DNA of 64,000 nt from the NCBI GenBank assembly GCA_947630475.1, contig CANRHR010000006.1, positions 1 through 64,000 of the forward strand, written 5' to 3'. Below, in pieces: positions 1-9,668 of the stretch. The translations under genes and the position numbers were made by a program. The stretch's first letter is position 1, and every line of letters starts with the position of its first letter. Under the pieces are notes generated by a model. It worked only from the letters and a program-made list of their open reading frames with translations. It was not told the origin of the DNA and made no database searches. Source of the stretch: an uncultured Clostridia bacterium. Its GTDB lineage: Bacteria > Bacillota > Clostridia > Lachnospirales > CAG-274.

Positions 1-75
1 GATGTGAGCGTGGAGAGCGCGCCGGAGAGCGGCAGTGTGTTTACCGTGCGGCTGCCCCGGCAGCGAGCGGGCTGA
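1..75 (+). CDS. C-terminal end of a sensor histidine kinase (partial)
   Basis: Only the last 24 codons lie in the window, ending at TGA 73-75. The translated tail reads ...ESGSVFTVRLPRQRAG. A glycine-serine turn followed by a V-F-T-V-R-L-P strand is the usual last beta strand of the HATPase_c domain of sensor histidine kinases, where it reads G-S-x-F-x-V-x-L-P. About 53 of the 75 bases are G or C, far above the rest of the window, which is strongly AT-rich. This suggests a gene of foreign origin or an assembly junction. The product call rests on this short motif alone. Confidence 0.5.
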   Translation, partial: DVSVESAPESGSVFTVRLPRQRAG

Positions 76-234
76 ACTGTTACCGCCATGCCGGCCAGGC
101 ACTGAAAATGACCGATCAGGCGCTTTGGCCCACGTTAAATTTATTTTTATAGCCTCGCAAAATCAAATCCGTTATCTGTTTCATGTAAAATGGATGTAAA
201 GTTTACCCTCCCGTTGAGCAAACCGGCAAGCAAT

Positions 235-254
235 GCAAACTTGTACAAGTTTGC
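235..254. repeat. Perfect 20-bp palindrome
   Basis: GCAAACTTGTACAAGTTTGC is self-complementary over its full length. It could be an operator or a remnant of a mobile element. No neighbouring gene start explains it. Confidence 0.5.
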
Positions 255-403
255 TTATTTTCGCGGATTTACCGTACCCGGCAAACCCGCGAAAACGCTT
301 GTTGGTGACATATATCCCCAAACCCCTGAGATCGCCACCTGCGGTGGCGGCTGCGCGCCCTTCGGACACTGAAATTTCGGATTGGGTATCCGAGGCAAAT
401 GAA

Positions 404-444
404 AAAACGCTATGTAATCGGATGAACCTTTTACATAGCGTTTT
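404..444. terminator. Stem-loop with 14-bp perfect arms, possible terminator
   Basis: Arms AAAACGCTATGTAA and TTACATAGCGTTTT are separated by 13 bases. T-rich DNA follows on both strands, so it could end transcription in either direction. It lies about 100 bp beyond the tuf terminator. Confidence 0.5.
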
Positions 445-550
445 CAATTTTTCCGTCTACTTGGCGCAAGTCATATTTTGTGAATGTTTCCTTATGGCTC
501 ACGCGCTTTAGGCAGTGGGCTTTTTTGCTCAGTAAACGCAGTATATAAAA

Positions 551-576
551 AAGACCGCAAAGCATTTTGCGGTCTT
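551..576 (-). terminator. Rho-independent terminator of tuf
   Basis: On the minus strand, just after the tuf stop codon, AAGACCGCAAA pairs with TTTGCGGTCTT across a 4-base loop and is followed by a run of T. This is a standard intrinsic terminator. Confidence 0.85.
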
Positions 577-587
577 AATGTCATATA

Positions 588-1775
588 TTACTCAATGATA
601 GATACAACAGAGCCTGAACCAACTGTTCTTCCACCCTCACGGATAGCGAAACGAAGACCTTGCTCCATAGCGATCTTGCTGATAAGCTCAACAGTCATTT
701 CAACGTTGTCACCAGGCATACACATTTCAGTTCCCTCAGGAAGAGTAATAACACCTGTAACGTCAGTTGTTCTGAAATAGAACTGAGGACGATAATTGTT
801 GAAGAAAGGCTTATGACGTCCGCCTTCATCAGCTGTCAAAACGTATACCTGAGCAGTAAACTTAGTATGAGGAGTAATAGTTCCCGGTTTAGCCAAAACC
901 TGACCTCTCTCTATTTCTGTTCTCTGCACGCCACGAAGAAGTGCGCCGATGTTGTCACCTGCTTCAGCCTCATCAAGAAGCTTACGGAACATCTCTATAC
1001 CTGTAACAACAACTTTGCGAGCCTCGTCTGCAAGACCAACGATTTCAACTTCATCAGAAATCTTAAGAACGCCTCTTTCAACTCTTCCTGTTGCAACAGT
1101 ACCACGGCCTGTAATAGAGAATACGTCCTCAACAGGCATAAGGAAAGGCTTTTGATCATCACGAACAGGAGTAGGAATATATTCGTCAACAACCTCAAGA
1201 AGCTTAATGATGCTGTCGCCCCATTCTCCTGATGTATCCTGAAGAGCCTGGAAAGCAGAACCTCTTACAATAGGAGAGCCTTCAAAGCCGTATTCTTCCA
1301 AAAGCTCTGTGATTTCCATTTCAACCAAATCAAGAAGCTCTTCATCATCAACCATATCGCACTTATTCATAAATACAACGATTTTAGGCACGCCAACCTG
1401 ACGAGAAAGAAGAATATGCTCTCTTGTCTGAGCCATAGGACCATCAGTTGCGGCAACAACAAGGATAGCGCCATCCATCTGAGCTGCGCCGGTAATCATG
1501 TTTTTAACATAGTCGGCATGACCGGGGCAGTCTACGTGAGCATAATGTCTGTTTGGAGTTTCATACTCAACGTGAGTTGTAGAGATAGTGATACCTCTTT
1601 CTTTTTCCTCCGGAGCTTTATCAATTTTATCAAAAGCAACCTCTTCGCCTAACTGATATCTGTCATGAAGAGTTTTTGTAATAGCTGCTGTTAAAGTAGT
1701 TTTACCATGGTCAACATGACCGATAGTACCGATATTAACATGAGGCTTAGTTCTCTCAAATTTTTGCTTAGCCAT
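588..1775 (-). CDS. tuf: Elongation factor Tu
   Basis: EF-Tu is the GTPase that carries aminoacyl-tRNA to the ribosomal A site. The 395-residue protein has the family's usual length. Visible motifs are the P-loop GHVDHGKT (residues 19-26), the effector region RGITIS (about 60), DCPGH (about 82) and NKCD (about 137), followed by the two beta-barrel domains. The ATG is preceded by AAGGAGG about 10 bases upstream. It lies last in the rpsL-rpsG-fusA-tuf group but has its own promoter in the 174-bp gap after fusA, so it can be expressed separately at high level. Confidence 0.98.
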   Translation of the reverse strand: MAKQKFERTKPHVNIGTIGHVDHGKTTLTAAITKTLHDRYQLGEEVAFDKIDKAPEEKERGITISTTHVEYETPNRHYAHVDCPGHADYVKNMITGAAQMDGAILVVAATDGPMAQTREHILLSRQVGVPKIVVFMNKCDMVDDEELLDLVEMEITELLEEYGFEGSPIVRGSAFQALQDTSGEWGDSIIKLLEVVDEYIPTPVRDDQKPFLMPVEDVFSITGRGTVATGRVERGVLKISDEVEIVGLADEARKVVVTGIEMFRKLLDEAEAGDNIGALLRGVQRTEIERGQVLAKPGTITPHTKFTAQVYVLTADEGGRHKPFFNNYRPQFYFRTTDVTGVITLPEGTEMCMPGDNVEMTVELISKIAMEQGLRFAIREGGRTVGSGSVVSIIE

Positions 1776-1829
1776 TTTAAAGTTTTCCTCCTTAGATAAG
1801 TAAGTATAAAAATATCATTTTCTATACTA

Positions 1830-1858
1830 ATTATAGTTAATCTGTTTTGAATTTGCAA
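1830..1858 (-). promoter_or_regulatory. Sigma-A promoter of tuf
   Basis: Read on the minus strand, TTGCAA and TATAAT are separated by exactly 17 bases. It lies about 55 bases before the tuf start, between fusA and tuf. Confidence 0.75.
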
Positions 1859-1949
1859 GTATTTCTTGCCATATTTATTTATTTTTATAAAATATTAACC
1901 GAAATCAAAACAATATATACCTTAGCAATAATAAAAATTATGTTTTCGA

Positions 1950-4058
1950 TTAATTATTTGCCTTGCCTGAAGCAACTTTTTCCTGAATACTCTTAGGAAC
2001 GGCTTCATAATGGTGAACCTCCATAGCATAGGTTCCTCTTCCCTGAGTCTTTGAACGAAGATCGGTAGAATAGCCGAACATTTCCGCAAGAGGAACATAA
2101 GCATGAACTACTTGAACTCCGTTTTGCGGCTCCATACCTTCGATACGGCCTCTTCGGCTGTTAATATCGCCGATAACATCGCCCATATAATCTTCGGGAA
2201 CAGTTACGTCAACTTTCATAATAGGCTCTAAAAGAGCAGGATCGGATTTTTTCATAGCATCTTTAAATGCCATAGAGCCTGCAATTTTAAATGCCATTTC
2301 AGATGAGTCAACCTCATGGTATGAACCGTCATAACATACGGCTCTTACGCCAACAACAGGATAACCTCCGATAACGCCGGACTGCATAGCTTCCTGTATA
2401 CCGGCGTCAACAGCAGGTATATATTCCTTAGGTATTGCGCCGCCGACAACCTCATTTACAAATTCATAATTTTTCTCTTCGTTGGCATCAATAACCTCAA
2501 ACCTTATCTTACAGTGACCATACTGACCTCTACCGCCTGACTGACGAGCATATTTGCTTTCAACGTCAACATTTTTCCTAAATGATTCTCTGTAAGCTAC
2601 CTGAGGTGCGCCTACATTGGCTTCAACCTTAAATTCTCTTAACAAACGGTCAACTATTATCTCAAGATGAAGTTCACCCATTCCTGCAATAATTGTATCG
2701 CCTGTTTCCTGATTTGTGTAAGTTTTAAATGTAGGATCTTCCTCGGCAAGCTTTGCAAGGGCAATGCCCATTTTATCCCTTCCTGCCTTGGTTTTAGGCT
2801 CTATTGCAACTGATATAACAGGATCGGGGAAATTCATTGACTCAAGGATAACCTCGTTATTTTCATCACACAGAGTGTCGCCGGTGGTTGTAAGCTTAAG
2901 ACCTACGGCGGCAGCGATATCTCCGGCATATACCTTGTCTATTTCCTGACGTGCGTTAGCGTGCATCTGAAGTATACGGCCAATACGCTCTTTCTTTCCC
3001 TTTACAGAATTATAAACGTATGAACCTGCTTCAAGCACACCCGAATAAACTCTGAAGAAAGCAAGCTTGCCTACAAACGGATCGTTCATAATCTTAAAGG
3101 CAAGAGCTGCGAAAGGCTCTTCATCGGAAGAATGTCTTTCAACTATTTTTTCTTCATCATCAGGCTCGTGGCCCTTTATTGACGGTATATCAGTAGGAGC
3201 AGGCATATATTCAAGAACGCCGTCAAGCATCTTTTGAACGCCCTTATTCCTGTAAGCAGAGCCGCAGAAAACAGGAACAGCCTCACAAGCTATACAAGCC
3301 TTACGAAGAGCCGCTTTGAGCTCCGGTATTGTTAAGCTTTCTTCGCCCTCTTCAAGATATTTATTCATAAGATCTTCATCGGTTTCCGCTATAAGCTCAA
3401 CCATATCTGTTCTGTATTGAGCCGCTTTCTGCTGCATATCCTCCGGGATTTCTTCAACTGATATTTCAAGACCTTGCTTATCGTTATAGTAATATGCCTT
3501 CATTTCCATAAGATCTATAAGACCCTTGAATGAATCCTCAGCCCCGATAGGAAGCTGAACAGGAACGGCATTGGCGCTTAATCTATCTCTAATCATATCC
3601 ACAACGTTATAAAAATCAGCGCCCATAATATCCATTTTATTTACAAATGCCATACGCGGAACGTTATATCTGTCAGCTTGGCGCCAAACAGTTTCAGACT
3701 GAGGCTCAACGCCGCCCTTAGCGCAAAAAACGCCAACAGATCCGTCAAGCACACGCAAAGAACGCTCAACCTCTACCGTAAAATCAACGTGTCCGGGTGT
3801 ATCTATAATATTAATACGATGCATAGGCCCGTCGCCTATATGCCACTGTGTGGTGGTAGCCGCTGAAGTGATTGTAATTCCTCTTTCCTGCTCTTGCTCC
3901 ATCCAGTCCATAGTAGCGGTTCCATCGTGTGTATCACCTATTTTATAGGTTCTTCCTGTGTAAAACAATATACGTTCTGTAAGAGTAGTTTTACCTGCAT
4001 CGATATGAGCCATGATACCGATATTTCTTGTTAATTCAAGCGGACATGCTCTTGACAC
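1950..4058 (-). CDS. fusA: Elongation factor G
   Basis: EF-G is the GTPase that drives translocation and, with RRF, ribosome recycling. The protein has 702 residues, typical for bacterial EF-G. It begins with P-loop AHIDAGKT (17-24), then [12 protein letters not shown] (switch I), DTPGHVDF (switch II) and NKMD. The C-terminal part has the domain IV motif [12 protein letters not shown] and domain V ending in KTQGRGTY. The start ATG has an AGGAGG site. It follows rpsG by 110 bp, a gap that contains a GGGCGG/CCGCCC hairpin (about 4118-4136). Confidence 0.98.
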   Translation of the reverse strand: MSRACPLELTRNIGIMAHIDAGKTTLTERILFYTGRTYKIGDTHDGTATMDWMEQEQERGITITSAATTTQWHIGDGPMHRINIIDTPGHVDFTVEVERSLRVLDGSVGVFCAKGGVEPQSETVWRQADRYNVPRMAFVNKMDIMGADFYNVVDMIRDRLSANAVPVQLPIGAEDSFKGLIDLMEMKAYYYNDKQGLEISVEEIPEDMQQKAAQYRTDMVELIAETDEDLMNKYLEEGEESLTIPELKAALRKACIACEAVPVFCGSAYRNKGVQKMLDGVLEYMPAPTDIPSIKGHEPDDEEKIVERHSSDEEPFAALAFKIMNDPFVGKLAFFRVYSGVLEAGSYVYNSVKGKKERIGRILQMHANARQEIDKVYAGDIAAAVGLKLTTTGDTLCDENNEVILESMNFPDPVISVAIEPKTKAGRDKMGIALAKLAEEDPTFKTYTNQETGDTIIAGMGELHLEIIVDRLLREFKVEANVGAPQVAYRESFRKNVDVESKYARQSGGRGQYGHCKIRFEVIDANEEKNYEFVNEVVGGAIPKEYIPAVDAGIQEAMQSGVIGGYPVVGVRAVCYDGSYHEVDSSEMAFKIAGSMAFKDAMKKSDPALLEPIMKVDVTVPEDYMGDVIGDINSRRGRIEGMEPQNGVQVVHAYVPLAEMFGYSTDLRSKTQGRGTYAMEVHHYEAVPKSIQEKVASGKANN

Positions 4059-4168
4059 AATTATTCCTCCTTTTTATATACTGCCGAAATTTTAAGCATT
4101 AGGCATACAAGCCCAAAGGGCGGAAATAAACCGCCCAACAAATCCGACTTAATATTCCTTTTGGAATA

Positions 4169-4639
4169 TTACCATTTATAGTGTGAGAAAGCCTTATTGG
4201 CTTCAGCCATTTTATGGGTTTCTTCTTTCTTTTTGATAGCTCCGCCGGTATTATTCACAGCGTCCATTATCTCGCCTGCAAGACGTGCGTCCATAGTTCT
4301 TTCGCTGCGCTTTCTGCTGTAAAGAGTAAGCCACCTTAAGCCCAATGTCTGACGTCTGTCAGGTCTTATTTCTATAGGTACCTGGTATGTTGCTCCGCCT
4401 ACTCTGCGTGCTTTAACCTCAAGCACAGGCATAATGTTGTTAAGAGCTGTTTCAAACGCTTCCAAACCGTTCGTTCCCGTCTTTTCCTCTACTATTTTAA
4501 AAGCACTGTAGACTATTCTTTGAGCTACACCCTTTTTACCATCGAGCATAACAGAGTTAATAAGTTTTGTAACCAATTTACTTTTATACATAGGATCCGG
4601 CAGCACTTCTCTTTTTGAAACATGACCTTTTCTTGGCAC
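4169..4639 (-). CDS. rpsG: 30S ribosomal protein S7
   Basis: S7 is a primary 16S rRNA binder that organises the 30S head. The open frame extends upstream to an ATG at 4660, but an AGGAGGG site sits inside that extension, 7-8 bases before a GTG at 4639. Starting there gives a 156-residue protein beginning [10 protein letters not shown], the usual S7 length and N-terminus, so the GTG start is preferred. The body has the S7 signature ([16 protein letters not shown]) and ends in FSHYKW. It lies between rpsL and fusA. Confidence 0.96.
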   Translation of the reverse strand: MPRKGHVSKREVLPDPMYKSKLVTKLINSVMLDGKKGVAQRIVYSAFKIVEEKTGTNGLEAFETALNNIMPVLEVKARRVGGATYQVPIEIRPDRRQTLGLRWLTLYSRKRSERTMDARLAGEIMDAVNNTGGAIKKKEETHKMAEANKAFSHYKW

Positions 4640-4777
4640 GATTCTTCCCTCCTTAATCATAAAAATATTAATTCAACGGTACATCAATCCAAAAACAGAT
4701 TGTTTTCATGCCTTAAGCACTACCAATTTGCCAACCGCATGACAGATTATTGATAAAGCACAAGGCATCAATTATAA

Positions 4778-5194
4778 TTATTTCTTTTTGCCCCTCTTTG
4801 CGCCGTATTTTGAGCGGGCTTGTTTTCTGTCGGCAACGCCTGCCGTATCTAATGTTCCCCTGATGATATGATAACGCACACCGGGAACGTCCTTTACTCT
4901 TCCGCCCCTCAAAAGAACAACGCTATGCTCCTGAAGATTGTGACCTTCGCCCGGTATATATGCCGTAACCTCTATACCGTTTGAAAGACGAACTCTGGCA
5001 ATCTTTCTTAAAGCTGAGTTAGGCTTTTTTGGGGTAGCTGTTTTAACAGATGTGCATACGCCTCTTTTTTGAGGGGAGCTTACGTCTGTCTGTCTTCTTT
5101 TTAAAGAGTTGAAACCCTTTTGAAGAGCAGGCGCCGTTGATTTATCGGTCTTTGTTTGTCTGCCCTTTCTGACTAACTGATTAAATGTTGGCAT
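4778..5194 (-). CDS. rpsL: 30S ribosomal protein S12
   Basis: S12 helps control decoding accuracy at the ribosomal A site. The ATG at 5194 has AGGGAGGTGC about 7 bases upstream; the longer open frame starting at 5269 has no such site and adds an unrelated 25-residue leader. The resulting 138-residue protein carries [11 protein letters not shown] and [19 protein letters not shown], the conserved loops where streptomycin-resistance changes occur in other species. Its promoter at 5276-5304 makes it the first gene of this str group; rpoB and rpoC are not adjacent. Confidence 0.97.
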   Translation of the reverse strand: MPTFNQLVRKGRQTKTDKSTAPALQKGFNSLKRRQTDVSSPQKRGVCTSVKTATPKKPNSALRKIARVRLSNGIEVTAYIPGEGHNLQEHSVVLLRGGRVKDVPGVRYHIIRGTLDTAGVADRKQARSKYGAKRGKKK

Positions 5195-5275
5195 TAAACT
5201 GCACCTCCCTGCGTTTTTATTATATTCTGCCACTGCGTTGGCACAAGAAAAAATCTCACACCGACACATTTAAAA

Positions 5276-5304
5276 ATTTTAACATTTTAATTGAATTAAG
5301 TCAA
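5276..5304 (-). promoter_or_regulatory. Sigma-A promoter of rpsL-rpsG-fusA
   Basis: On the minus strand TTGACT and TAAAAT are spaced by 17 bases, about 80 bases before rpsL. The leader contains a small GCCA/TGGC hairpin. This is one of the strongest promoter matches in the window. Confidence 0.8.
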
Positions 5305-5440
5305 TAATTTTGAAAATTTATTTTTAACAAAAAAAGCAGCAAAAACCTTTTATTTTTTATAATATTTTATAACTAAAATTCGATCGGGCGTTTTCAGCTT
5401 TTTATTGTTTTGGCATAAGGGTAGATTTTTTATATTTTTT

Positions 5441-5458
5441 ATGATATCATTTTATCAT
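5441..5458. promoter_or_regulatory. Possible operator dyad upstream of the Rrf2-type gene
   Basis: ATGATA and TATCAT arms flank a 6-base centre; the left half alone, ATGATATCAT, is a perfect 10-bp palindrome. It lies about 40 bp before the regulator's start codon. Rrf2-family proteins often repress their own genes through dyads, so autoregulation is a reasonable inference but is not shown. Confidence 0.35.
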
Positions 5459-5498
5459 ACTATTTCTATCAGATTATACGAAAAGGGAGGTATAAAAC

Positions 5499-5930
5499 AT
5501 GAAAATATCTACAAAGGGCAGATATGGGCTTAGGCTAATGTTAGAGTTGGCTGCAAATTACACCAAAGGGAACATTCCTCTCAAATATATTTCTCAAAAG
5601 CAGAATATATCGGACAAATATCTTGAGCAAATAATAAACTCTCTGGGAAAGGCAGGGCTTGTAAAAAGCGCCAGAGGTTCTCAGGGGGGCTATCGTTTGG
5701 CATATCCGCCCGAAAAAATAAGCGTGGGCAGCATTTTAAGAACATTGGAAGGCTCGCTTAGCCCCGTACCCTGTCTTGACGGCGAAAACGAATGCGAAAA
5801 AAGAAATTCCTGCTTAACGCTTCCCCTTTGGGAGGAGCTTAACGACGCCATAAAAAATGTTGTCGACCAAAAAAGCCTTTCCGATTTATTAAAAGATATG
5901 CCTGATAACGGCGACGATTACTGCATATAA
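5499..5930 (+). CDS. Rrf2/IscR-family transcriptional regulator, probably Fe-S binding
   Basis: The 143-residue protein starts MKISTKGRYGLRLMLELA, the typical Rrf2 opening, followed by a winged helix with the family motif SARGSQGGYRLA (about 59-70). Three cysteines (CLDGENECEKRNSC, about 92-105) occur where IscR and related sensors hold an Fe-S cluster, with spacing C-x6-C-x5-C. CymR-type members lack these, so an Fe-S, nitrosative or redox sensor is more likely. The gene is transcribed alone, divergent from rpsL, with a GGGAGG site before the ATG. Its targets cannot be read from this window. Confidence 0.85.
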   Translation: MKISTKGRYGLRLMLELAANYTKGNIPLKYISQKQNISDKYLEQIINSLGKAGLVKSARGSQGGYRLAYPPEKISVGSILRTLEGSLSPVPCLDGENECEKRNSCLTLPLWEELNDAIKNVVDQKSLSDLLKDMPDNGDDYCI

Positions 5931-5936
5931 AAAGAA

Positions 5937-5972
5937 AAGCCCGACGGCGCTGCAATTCCGTCGAGCTTTTTT
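5937..5972. terminator. Bidirectional terminator between the Rrf2 gene and the first SLH gene
   Basis: AAGCCCGACGG pairs with CCGTCGAGCTT and is followed by TTTTTT on the plus strand and TTTTCTTTTT on the minus strand. It therefore serves both convergent genes. Confidence 0.8.
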
Positions 5973-6005
5973 ATTTAATTAAAGCTTAAAGCTAAAATCC
6001 AAGGA

Positions 6006-9000
6006 TTAAGCCTCTTCTGAGCTGTCTTCTGAATTTTCTGTATCTTCTGCATTTTCTTCGTCAGAATTTTCTTCATCAGACTTCTCTTCGTCAGCTGTTT
6101 CCTCGTCTGCTGATTCTTCTTCTGCTGTTTCTTCGTCAGTTGCTTCTTCTGTAGCTTCGTCAGTTGCCTCTTCAGCTGTTTCATCAGCTGCAGGCTCTTC
6201 TGCTGCTACTTCTTCAGCAACTTTGTCAGCTACAACATCATAAAGGTTAGACATAAGAACAGCCATCTGTGCTCTTGTCATATCAGTTGCAGGAGAAATT
6301 GTAGTATTGCTTGTTCCGTTTACAAGACCATTGCTTATAAGGAATGCAACAGACTCTCTTGCATAAGCTGAAATGCTGCCTGCGTCAACATAAGAGTTAA
6401 GAACAGATACGTCAACGTCACTTGCATCATAACCAACTGTTTCGAGTGCTCTTGCTACCAATACCATCATATCCTGACGAGAAATAGGAGCTTCAGGATT
6501 AAACATATTGTTTCCTGTTCCGCTTGCAAGACCAAGGTCTTTAGCAAGATTTATAGCGTTTGCATAGTACATTCCGCTTGGAACATCGGCAAAGCTTGAC
6601 TGAGGTGTTCCTGTGATACCAAGAACCTTAGTAAGCATAACCATGAAGTCGCCTCTCTTGCTTGTTGCATCAGGAGCAAACTGTCCGTTGCCAACGCCGT
6701 TGATAACGCCCATAGAAGCGAGCTTATTAATAGCGTTCTGCGCCCAAGCACGAGTAGCTATATCATTAAACTGTCCTGTTGAAACAAGGCTTGAACCGTT
6801 GAGGTTAGAACCTGCAACAATTCTGCCGTCTGAATCTCTAAGGGCAGGAGGATTAATAGTAAATCCGTTAGGTGTTTCATAAGCGCCTACGCTTGAAACT
6901 GTAGCTCTGTTTGCTGAGCTAGAACCTGTAGAAGATCCTGTTGAAGAACCTGTAGAAGATCCTGTTGAGCTGCCAGAGTTGCTAGAGTTGCTTGAAGACT
7001 TATGTGAAGAGCTTCCGTGGCTGCTTGAGCTTGAGCTTCCGCCGCCGCTGCCACTACCTGATGAACCGCTGCCAGAGCTTGAAGAGCTTGAAGAGCTTTC
7101 TTCGCTTGAAGCCTCACTTGAAGACTCTGTATTAGTAGTCTGCTCTTCTGTAGTAGAGGTTGCAGGTGTATTTCCTTCATCTGATGAAGTTGTTTCAGTT
7201 CCCGGCTCAGTGCTCTGATCTTCGCCTGATGCGCTCTGATCTTCACCTGATACGCTCTGATCTTCTGATGTTGCTTCACTGCCTGATTCAGTTTCACCAG
7301 GAGTTGCGCTGCCAGCTGCAATCTTTATTGTTGCGCTGCCAAGATCAATATCTAAAGCTGCTGTTCCAACATTAACATTATAAAATTCACTGCCAGCAAG
7401 ATCTACAACTGCATTGCCTGCTTCTGCGCCGTCTTTAACCTTGAAGTTAAGAACAAATAAGTCGCCGTTGCCCTTTGCTTCAGCTACCTTAGCTGGGTCA
7501 GGAAGGTCAGAAGCTGCAATTGAAGCAATTGCTGCTGATGATGCTGCAGGTACAAAGCCTAACTGGAATATAACAGTACTAGCGCCGCAGCCACCATAAT
7601 AGTAAGTTTTTCCTGCTTCTACTTCTACTGAAACAACTGTATATATGCTGCTTCCAGTTTCATTAGCAACTACTTTAAGAATCTTTCCATCGCCATCACA
7701 AACATATCCATATTTTGCGCTGCTTCCTGAACTAACTTTAGTATAAATATTAAGTGTTCCTGCTTCTTTAGCTTCATATTTTAAGCCATATTGTTCTGGA
7801 ATAACTGTAGTATCAGTAGTGTTTTCAATCATTTTAGAACTACTTATAGCAGCACCGCCATTTTGTGTCTTGTCCTTTGATTGAATATAATCTACAAACT
7901 TTGAAGCATCTTGGCCTTCAAATTTTGATGACTTATCTTGCTTTGAATCCCAATCAGCTGCAACAACCATACCATTTGTTAAAAGCTCAGCTGCTGTGAT
8001 AACTGTTTCCTGAACAGCTGGTGCTTCTGGTTTTCCAGGCATGTCTTTAGTATTGTTGTAGTTAACTGTTGAAATTTTAAGCTGTCCTGCTGTTTCTTTG
8101 TTTATATTGGCTTTGTCAAGTGCATATGAGCCACTATCAACTGCGAATACAGCCTGCTTTGTTTTATCAGCCAATTCGTATGTAACAGGATTAGCTGCAT
8201 TTTCAGCTGAAACAAATTCAAGTGCCTTGTCATTATATTTTACAACAACATCTGCATTTGTGAAGCCAGGGTTATCATTTATTTTAACAGTAACCTTAAC
8301 GTTCTCGCCTGCTTTTGCTTCTGTAACTGATGGAGTTGCCTCTACAGCTGAATGGCTTGTTGTAGGCTCAGGATCTGTACCAGGAGTTTTATCTTTCCAT
8401 TTTGCCTTAGCTTCATCATTTTTTGTTAATGTAACTGTAGCTCCGGGTTGCTTTTCAACTCCGCCTACAATCCAGCAGTCGAATTCTTTACCTTCTGGTG
8501 CTTCAAATGTACAAGCAGGAAGTTTTACGTTACCATCTGCATCTGCCTGCATTGGCTCCATTGCACCAGTACCGCCGTTTGCATCAAAGTTTAATGTAAA
8601 CTTTTCAGACGGAGCTGGGCCTTCTGATTTAGCTTCTGTAATCTTTATGCCGTAGAAATACATTTCTCCGCCACAAGATGCAACATAATAAGTTCTTCCC
8701 TCTTCTATAGGAGCTGCAAATACTCTATAGTCAATCTTAGTATCATCACTGTTAGTTACTTTGTTATATAATTTTCCTTGATCATCGCAAAGATATACAG
8801 TTTTTCCGCCTTTATTTACTCCGATAAGGAAATTTACATACTGCTGTGGTTCTGATGTAGGAACATCTGTTATTTTAAGCAAACTGCTAATTAATGATAC
8901 TTTTGCTGGGGATTGTGCTGGATATTTAGCATATGCATCGCCACCTGTAGGAACAATTTTAGCATCAGCTTTACCAAGCTCTAAGGCATTAACTGCATTC

Positions 9001-9416
9001 TTTATATCATTTTTACCTTGTTCAACTTTAGGTACTTTAACACCTTTAGAAACTACTAAAGATTCACCATCAACTTTAATATCTTCAAATGTAGCTGATG
9101 TGGCAACTTGACCTGAAATCGAAGAACCAACTAAAACACCATCATCAAGAAGCTTCTGAATGTTAACACTACCATCTTCATTCGCGTAAGTTGTAGAAAG
9201 ATCTGCTCCACCTTCAACAACTTCAACAGCGTCACCAGTAGGTACAACTGATGGACCACTAGGTACAACTGCTGGACCGCTAGAATCCTCGTCGCTACCA
9301 GCAACTGTTTCAATGCCATTCTCTGCCATAGTAACGGCAGTGTCGGCAAAAACTGTTGTAAACATCATACTTGCAGCTAAGATGAGGCCTACAACTCTGC
9401 CGTCTCGTTTTAACAT
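6006..9416 (-). CDS. Secreted SLH-anchored surface protein with cohesin-like domain
   Basis: The 1136-residue protein has a signal peptide (basic MLKRDGR then a hydrophobic stretch to about residue 25). Next come a beta-sandwich module (about 176-259), an InlB/Flg_new-type repeat (FDANGGTGAM, about 272-342) and a cohesin-like module beginning about 356 (AKAGENVKVTVKI...VVKYNDKALEF). A second copy of the first beta module (about 473-619) seems to interrupt it, and the cohesin-like fold resumes at 632-699 (LFVLNFKVKDGAEAG). A Ser/Thr/Glu and Ser/Gly linker (700-840) leads to three SLH repeats (about 880-1064; motifs SKRGDFM, SRQDMM, TRAQMA) and an acidic tail of about 70 residues. SLH repeats bind pyruvylated wall polymers, so the protein should sit on the cell surface. 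Whether the cohesin-like part binds a dockerin partner is unknown. The start has a strong AGGAGG site. Confidence 0.85.
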   Translation of the reverse strand: MLKRDGRVVGLILAASMMFTTVFADTAVTMAENGIETVAGSDEDSSGPAVVPSGPSVVPTGDAVEVVEGGADLSTTYANEDGSVNIQKLLDDGVLVGSSISGQVATSATFEDIKVDGESLVVSKGVKVPKVEQGKNDIKNAVNALELGKADAKIVPTGGDAYAKYPAQSPAKVSLISSLLKITDVPTSEPQQYVNFLIGVNKGGKTVYLCDDQGKLYNKVTNSDDTKIDYRVFAAPIEEGRTYYVASCGGEMYFYGIKITEAKSEGPAPSEKFTLNFDANGGTGAMEPMQADADGNVKLPACTFEAPEGKEFDCWIVGGVEKQPGATVTLTKNDEAKAKWKDKTPGTDPEPTTSHSAVEATPSVTEAKAGENVKVTVKINDNPGFTNADVVVKYNDKALEFVSAENAANPVTYELADKTKQAVFAVDSGSYALDKANINKETAGQLKISTVNYNNTKDMPGKPEAPAVQETVITAAELLTNGMVVAADWDSKQDKSSKFEGQDASKFVDYIQSKDKTQNGGAAISSSKMIENTTDTTVIPEQYGLKYEAKEAGTLNIYTKVSSGSSAKYGYVCDGDGKILKVVANETGSSIYTVVSVEVEAGKTYYYGGCGASTVIFQLGFVPAASSAAIASIAASDLPDPAKVAEAKGNGDLFVLNFKVKDGAEAGNAVVDLAGSEFYNVNVGTAALDIDLGSATIKIAAGSATPGETESGSEATSEDQSVSGEDQSASGEDQSTEPGTETTSSDEGNTPATSTTEEQTTNTESSSEASSEESSSSSSSSGSGSSGSGSGGGSSSSSSHGSSSHKSSSNSSNSGSSTGSSTGSSTGSSTGSSSANRATVSSVGAYETPNGFTINPPALRDSDGRIVAGSNLNGSSLVSTGQFNDIATRAWAQNAINKLASMGVINGVGNGQFAPDATSKRGDFMVMLTKVLGITGTPQSSFADVPSGMYYANAINLAKDLGLASGTGNNMFNPEAPISRQDMMVLVARALETVGYDASDVDVSVLNSYVDAGSISAYARESVAFLISNGLVNGTSNTTISPATDMTRAQMAVLMSNLYDVVADKVAEEVAAEEPAADETAEEATDEATEEATDEETAEEESADEETADEEKSDEENSDEENAEDTENSEDSSEEA

Positions 9417-9658
9417 TTTTTTTCCTCCTTATATATTTTTATTTGCCATTTGGCTGAAATGAATTACCTTATCATAGGAAAACACCAACATTTAAGTAAA
9501 ACCAAAAAGATTTACTTAAGCGGTTAAAAAAATATAAGCTTATTGAAATTAAAACAGACCGCTGAAAGATGTATCGAAACTTGAGGTACGAATTTAGCGT
9601 AAAAATCGATACCATCACAGCACCCTATTCCCGCAGGATTATGCCGAGAATATAAGTA

Positions 9659-9668
9659 CCCCCCCCCC
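9659..9668. repeat. Run of ten C in the upstream region of the SLH gene
   Basis: A C10 tract stands alone in strongly AT-rich DNA, about 245 bp before the start of the 6006-9416 gene, and is followed by a GCACTTTGTGC hairpin. Homopolymers of this length can slip during replication. Confidence 0.7.

Larger units (their letters stand above)
76..540. other. Gene-free stretch rich in palindromes
   Basis: No convincing gene is seen. It holds a perfect 20-bp palindrome (235-254), an inverted repeat TTTCGCGG/CCGCGAAA around 259-294, a small GCCACC/GGTGGC hairpin around 333-347 and a long stem-loop at 404-444. Base composition falls from GC-rich at the left end to AT-rich at the right. Short open frames here overlap one another on both strands and lack good ribosome binding sites. 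Confidence 0.5.
5195..5498. other. Divergent control region between rpsL and the Rrf2-type regulator
   Basis: No gene is seen in this 304-bp AT-rich stretch. It holds the rpsL promoter (5276-5304, minus strand) and a dyad at 5441-5458 just before the regulator. Confidence 0.6.

Noticed and set aside
181..511. Several overlapping short frames of 60-90 codons in the left intergenic region
   Set aside because: They overlap on both strands, run through palindromes, have no good ribosome sites and show no family resemblance.
660..1232. 190-codon frame on the plus strand opposite tuf
   Set aside because: EF-Tu is unmistakable on the minus strand; the plus-strand frame has no ribosome site and no recognisable motif.
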